Made by a program: the position numbers and the translations under genes. From assembly GCF_017168145.1 (NCBI RefSeq), contig NZ_JADQTL010000009.1, forward strand, positions 620,001 to 684,000: a stretch of 64,000 nt of DNA, read 5' to 3'. Each line of letters begins with the position of its first letter. Positions within the stretch are counted from its first letter, which is position 1. Origin of the DNA: Anaerovorax sp. IOR16 (GTDB lineage: Bacteria > Bacillota > Clostridia > Peptostreptococcales > Anaerovoracaceae). The notes below the pieces were generated by a model, which worked only from the letters and a program-made list of their open reading frames with translations, had not been told where the DNA came from and searched no databases. This document shows positions 61,947 through 64,000 of the stretch, piece after piece.

Positions 61947-63158
61947 ATGGAAAAGAAAATAGAAAAACAAGTCAAAGAAGCATCCTTATTGGCAGTTGAG
62001 TTGTACAAAGAATTGCACCAATGGCCCGAGTTAGGGGATCAAGAATATAAAACGTCGAAACGAATTCAAGAGGAACTAGAGAGACTCGAAATACCATATC
62101 AAACTATGTTGGATACAGGTATCATCGGAATCTTAAATGAAGAGAAGTCACATAAAGGGACAATAGCAATAAGAGCGGATATGGATGCTTTACCAATTTC
62201 AGAGCATACGGGTCTTGTTTATGCATCCAAAAGACCTGGCTTGATGCATGCATGTGGACATGACGTTCATATGGCAGTACTTCTTGGGACTGCAAGAGTC
62301 TTAGCCGGAATAAAAGAAAAAATTAACGGATGTGTAAAATTTATTTTTCAACCTGCGGAAGAAACAACCGGAGGGGCAGCTCGCATGATAGATTTGGGAT
62401 GCCTTGAAAATCCAAACGTTGATTGTATTCTTGGACTTCATGTAAAACCACATTTGAAAGCCGGAAAGATAGAGATTCCATATGGGACGGTTCATGCATC
62501 ATCCGATTCTTTTAAAATGATTGTAAGCGGAAAGAAAAGCCATGCAGCAGAACCAGACAAAGGTGTGGATGCAATTTTAGCCGCATCAAATATTATCTGT
62601 AATTTGCAAGCAATTGTAAGCCGGATGATAAGTCCGTTGGATCGGGCAGTCATATCTGTTGGAAAGATGGAAGGGGGTACGGCAGCAAATGTAATAGCGG
62701 ATGAAGTGATCTTGGAAGGAACAATACGTACTTTTTCAAGGGAAACACGACAAAAAATATTTTCTTCTCTTTCAAGATTTGCAATTCAAACTGCAAAATC
62801 CTATGGGGCAACAGCTCGAGTTATCTTCCTACCAGGATATGAAGCTTTAATCAATGATGATGGTATAGCAAGTAAACTTGAAAAAATAGCAAAAGATGAA
62901 ATTGGAACGGAGAATGTTTGTGCCTTACAGGAAGCTACATTAGGAGTGGATGATTTTGCATCATTCTTAAGAGAAGTACCGGGAACTTTTTTCTTTTTAG
63001 GATGCGGCTTCTCAGAAAAAGCAAATCAAGGAATTCATTCAGAGGGATTTTGTGTGGACCAATCGTGTATCTATACAGGAATCCAAATGGAAACTTCTTT
63101 TGTCCTTCAACTTTTGCAATCAAAAAATATACATGAAATCAGGAAAGGAAAGCAATAA
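61947..63158 (+). CDS. M20-family metallopeptidase/amidohydrolase
   Basis: A 403-aa zinc hydrolase of the M20D branch. Metal ligands are Cys103 and His105 in HACGHDVHM, Glu138/Glu139 in FQPAEETTGGA, and the His in ILGLHVKPHL; IRADMDALP precedes them. Family members hydrolyse N-acyl amino acids or hippurate-like amides. A dimerisation domain lies in the middle. AACAGGAGGTGACC precedes the ATG. Substrate unknown. Confidence 0.93.
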   Translation: MEKKIEKQVKEASLLAVELYKELHQWPELGDQEYKTSKRIQEELERLEIPYQTMLDTGIIGILNEEKSHKGTIAIRADMDALPISEHTGLVYASKRPGLMHACGHDVHMAVLLGTARVLAGIKEKINGCVKFIFQPAEETTGGAARMIDLGCLENPNVDCILGLHVKPHLKAGKIEIPYGTVHASSDSFKMIVSGKKSHAAEPDKGVDAILAASNIICNLQAIVSRMISPLDRAVISVGKMEGGTAANVIADEVILEGTIRTFSRETRQKIFSSLSRFAIQTAKSYGATARVIFLPGYEALINDDGIASKLEKIAKDEIGTENVCALQEATLGVDDFASFLREVPGTFFFLGCGFSEKANQGIHSEGFCVDQSCIYTGIQMETSFVLQLLQSKNIHEIRKGKQ

Positions 63159-63190
63159 AAAAAACCAGGGAGACACTCCTGGTTTTTGCT
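63159..63190 (+). terminator. Terminator between the M20 gene and rpsT
   Basis: AAAACCAGG and CCTGGTTTT with TTT following; a 9-bp stem usable on both strands. Confidence 0.88.
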
Positions 63191-63230
63191 TATGTGCATT
63201 TAACTTATGCACGGGTGGGGACGGGTGAGA

Positions 63231-63500
63231 TTATTCTGCCTTTGCTTTGTTTAAAGCCTTAGTTAATCTAGATACTTTTCTGGAAGCAGCATGCTTATGG
63301 ATGGTTCCTTTTGCAGCAGCTTGCATAAATTTCTTTTCAGCTAAAGCTAATTTTTCAGCAGCAACATCGAAGCTCTTTTCAGCAATTGCCTTATCAAAAT
63401 TTTTGATAATGGACTTTAGATGAGACTTTACTCTTTTGTTTGCTGCAGTCTTCTTGCTGATTACGCTGATTCTTTTTTTTGCAGACTTAATGTTTGCCAT
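63231..63500 (-). CDS. rpsT: 30S ribosomal protein S20
   Basis: An 89-aa basic protein: MANIKSAKKRISVISKKTAANKRVKSHLKSI at the start and KNTIHKHAASRKVSRLTKALNKAK-like end (residues about 68-89). GGGGTGAAATAAT precedes the ATG. It is transcribed away from gpr, as in many Bacillota. Confidence 0.97.
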   Translation of the reverse strand: MANIKSAKKRISVISKKTAANKRVKSHLKSIIKNFDKAIAEKSFDVAAEKLALAEKKFMQAAAKGTIHKHAASRKVSRLTKALNKAKAE

Positions 63501-63538
63501 ATTATTTCACCCCACTTTCGTAAAATATCGCAACTTGT

Positions 63539-63567
63539 AGTATATACGAATAGAAAGGAAAATGCAA
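63539..63567 (-). promoter_or_regulatory. Promoter of rpsT
   Basis: On the minus strand TTGCAT (63562-63567) and TATACT (63539-63544), spacing 17. Confidence 0.7.
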
Positions 63568-63604
63568 GGTAAAAATAACAAAAGAAAGTGAGGTATGCAA
63601 AAAA

Positions 63605-64000
63605 ATGATTCGAACAGACTTAGCGATTGAAAATAAGGAAATGTATGATGCAAAAAATAATGGGCAGCAAATTGAAATTCCGGGAGTTGAGGTAGATACC
63701 GAAAACTATGAAGAAGGAATTAATGTAACCAGAATTAAAATTGCAGATGAACATGGAAGCGCAGTTATGCAAAAACCAATGGGAAACTATATTACGGTTG
63801 AATTGCCGAAAGCCGCAAACGGTTCAGAGGAATTAAAAAAAATGGCTGCAAAAGCAGTTGGAATTGAATTGAAAAAAATGATTCCATTTCATTATTATTT
63901 GAAGGTACTTGTTATCGGACTTGGAAATGAAAAGGTAACTCCGGATGCTTTAGGCCCGCATACGGTATCAAAAATTCGTGTAACAAGACATTTGTTTCTC
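63605..64000 (+). CDS. gpr: Germination protease Gpr, 5' part (cut by the window edge)
   Basis: 132 codons are present: MIRTDLAIENKEMYDAKNN at the start and VIGLGNEKVTPDALGPHTV near the end, the conserved core of the spore protease that degrades small acid-soluble proteins at germination. The part before TDLA is only three residues, so the N-terminal propeptide is much shorter than the about 15 residues of Bacillus enzymes. GTGAGGT lies 10 bases upstream. No convincing forespore sigma-G promoter was found in the 100 bases before it. This gene shows the organism is a spore former. Confidence 0.95.
   Translation, partial: MIRTDLAIENKEMYDAKNNGQQIEIPGVEVDTENYEEGINVTRIKIADEHGSAVMQKPMGNYITVELPKAANGSEELKKMAAKAVGIELKKMIPFHYYLKVLVIGLGNEKVTPDALGPHTVSKIRVTRHLFL

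Noticed and set aside
63501-63604. Forespore sigma-G promoter for gpr
   Set aside because: GAATA at 63548-63552 has no matching -10 at the right distance.
1-64000. CRISPR arrays, prophage or toxin-antitoxin modules
   Set aside because: No regularly spaced repeats, phage structural genes or toxin-antitoxin pairs were recognised anywhere in the window.

Overview
The window looks like a chromosomal segment of a low-GC, spore-forming anaerobic member of the Clostridia (Bacillota). The evidence is an AT-rich sequence with strong AGGAGG-type ribosome binding sites and frequent TTG/GTG starts, an [FeFe]-hydrogenase, the Gram-positive ylxM-ffh and sepF-ylmG-divIVA gene orders, two YtrA-type GntR/ABC operons, a BceRSAB-like module and, at the right edge, the start of the spore protease gene gpr. 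The species cannot be fixed from the sequence.

Layout. 1-590: two very small ORFs with good ribosome binding sites and a strong terminator. 587-7440 (minus strand): two GntR-ABC operons, each with a palindromic operator over its promoter, flanking a BaiN-type flavoprotein. 7726-11297: a two-gene hydrogenase operon (a NuoF-like/GltD-like flavoprotein and HydA). 11468-16114: a Co/Ni ECF transporter (CbiM-CbiQ-CbiO), a CGGC-domain protein and a MocR-type regulator. 16275-23163: small membrane protein, YaiI-like protein, hydrolase, lipoprotein, DMT exporter, nitroreductase, SppA and an Orn/Lys/Arg decarboxylase. 23314-27019: ylxM-ffh-rpsP-khpA-rimM-trmD. 27092-32247: HlyD-like protein, yggS, sepF, ylmG, divIVA, lspA, an RluD-like synthase and a flavin reductase-like protein (division, envelope and RNA-modification cluster). 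32310-36867: a BceRS-BceAB-like peptide-sensing and detoxification set. 36972-42882: a small zinc-ribbon gene, an LTA synthase-like sulfatase, rqcH, yicC, gmk and rpoZ. 43061-45870: a polar amino-acid ABC importer and a LytTR-only regulator. 46036-47751: rpsB-tsf.

48041-51867 is the most striking locus. A membrane-anchored GGDEF-EAL gene has been split by a complete IS256-family element (48215-49696). An 8-bp A-tract duplication flanks the element, and removing the element plus one copy of the duplication restores one continuous reading frame. The element has a hairpin over the transposase ribosome binding site and a consensus-quality outward promoter near its right end pointing into the downstream gene half.

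51909-64000: an unrecognised 195-aa gene, an OpuC/OpuB-type osmolyte importer, tRNA-Gly(GCC), a chemoreceptor, a C_GCAxxG_C_C protein, deoD, an acyl-CoA ligase, an S66 LD-carboxypeptidase, an M20 amidohydrolase, rpsT (minus) and the 5' part of gpr.

Most genes are ordinary housekeeping or transport genes. The accessory content is limited to the IS256 insertion, a possible MITE-like hairpin inside the rimM operon, several short unlisted genes and the two GntR/ABC systems. I did not find a CRISPR array, prophage, toxin-antitoxin pair or recognisable new defence system.
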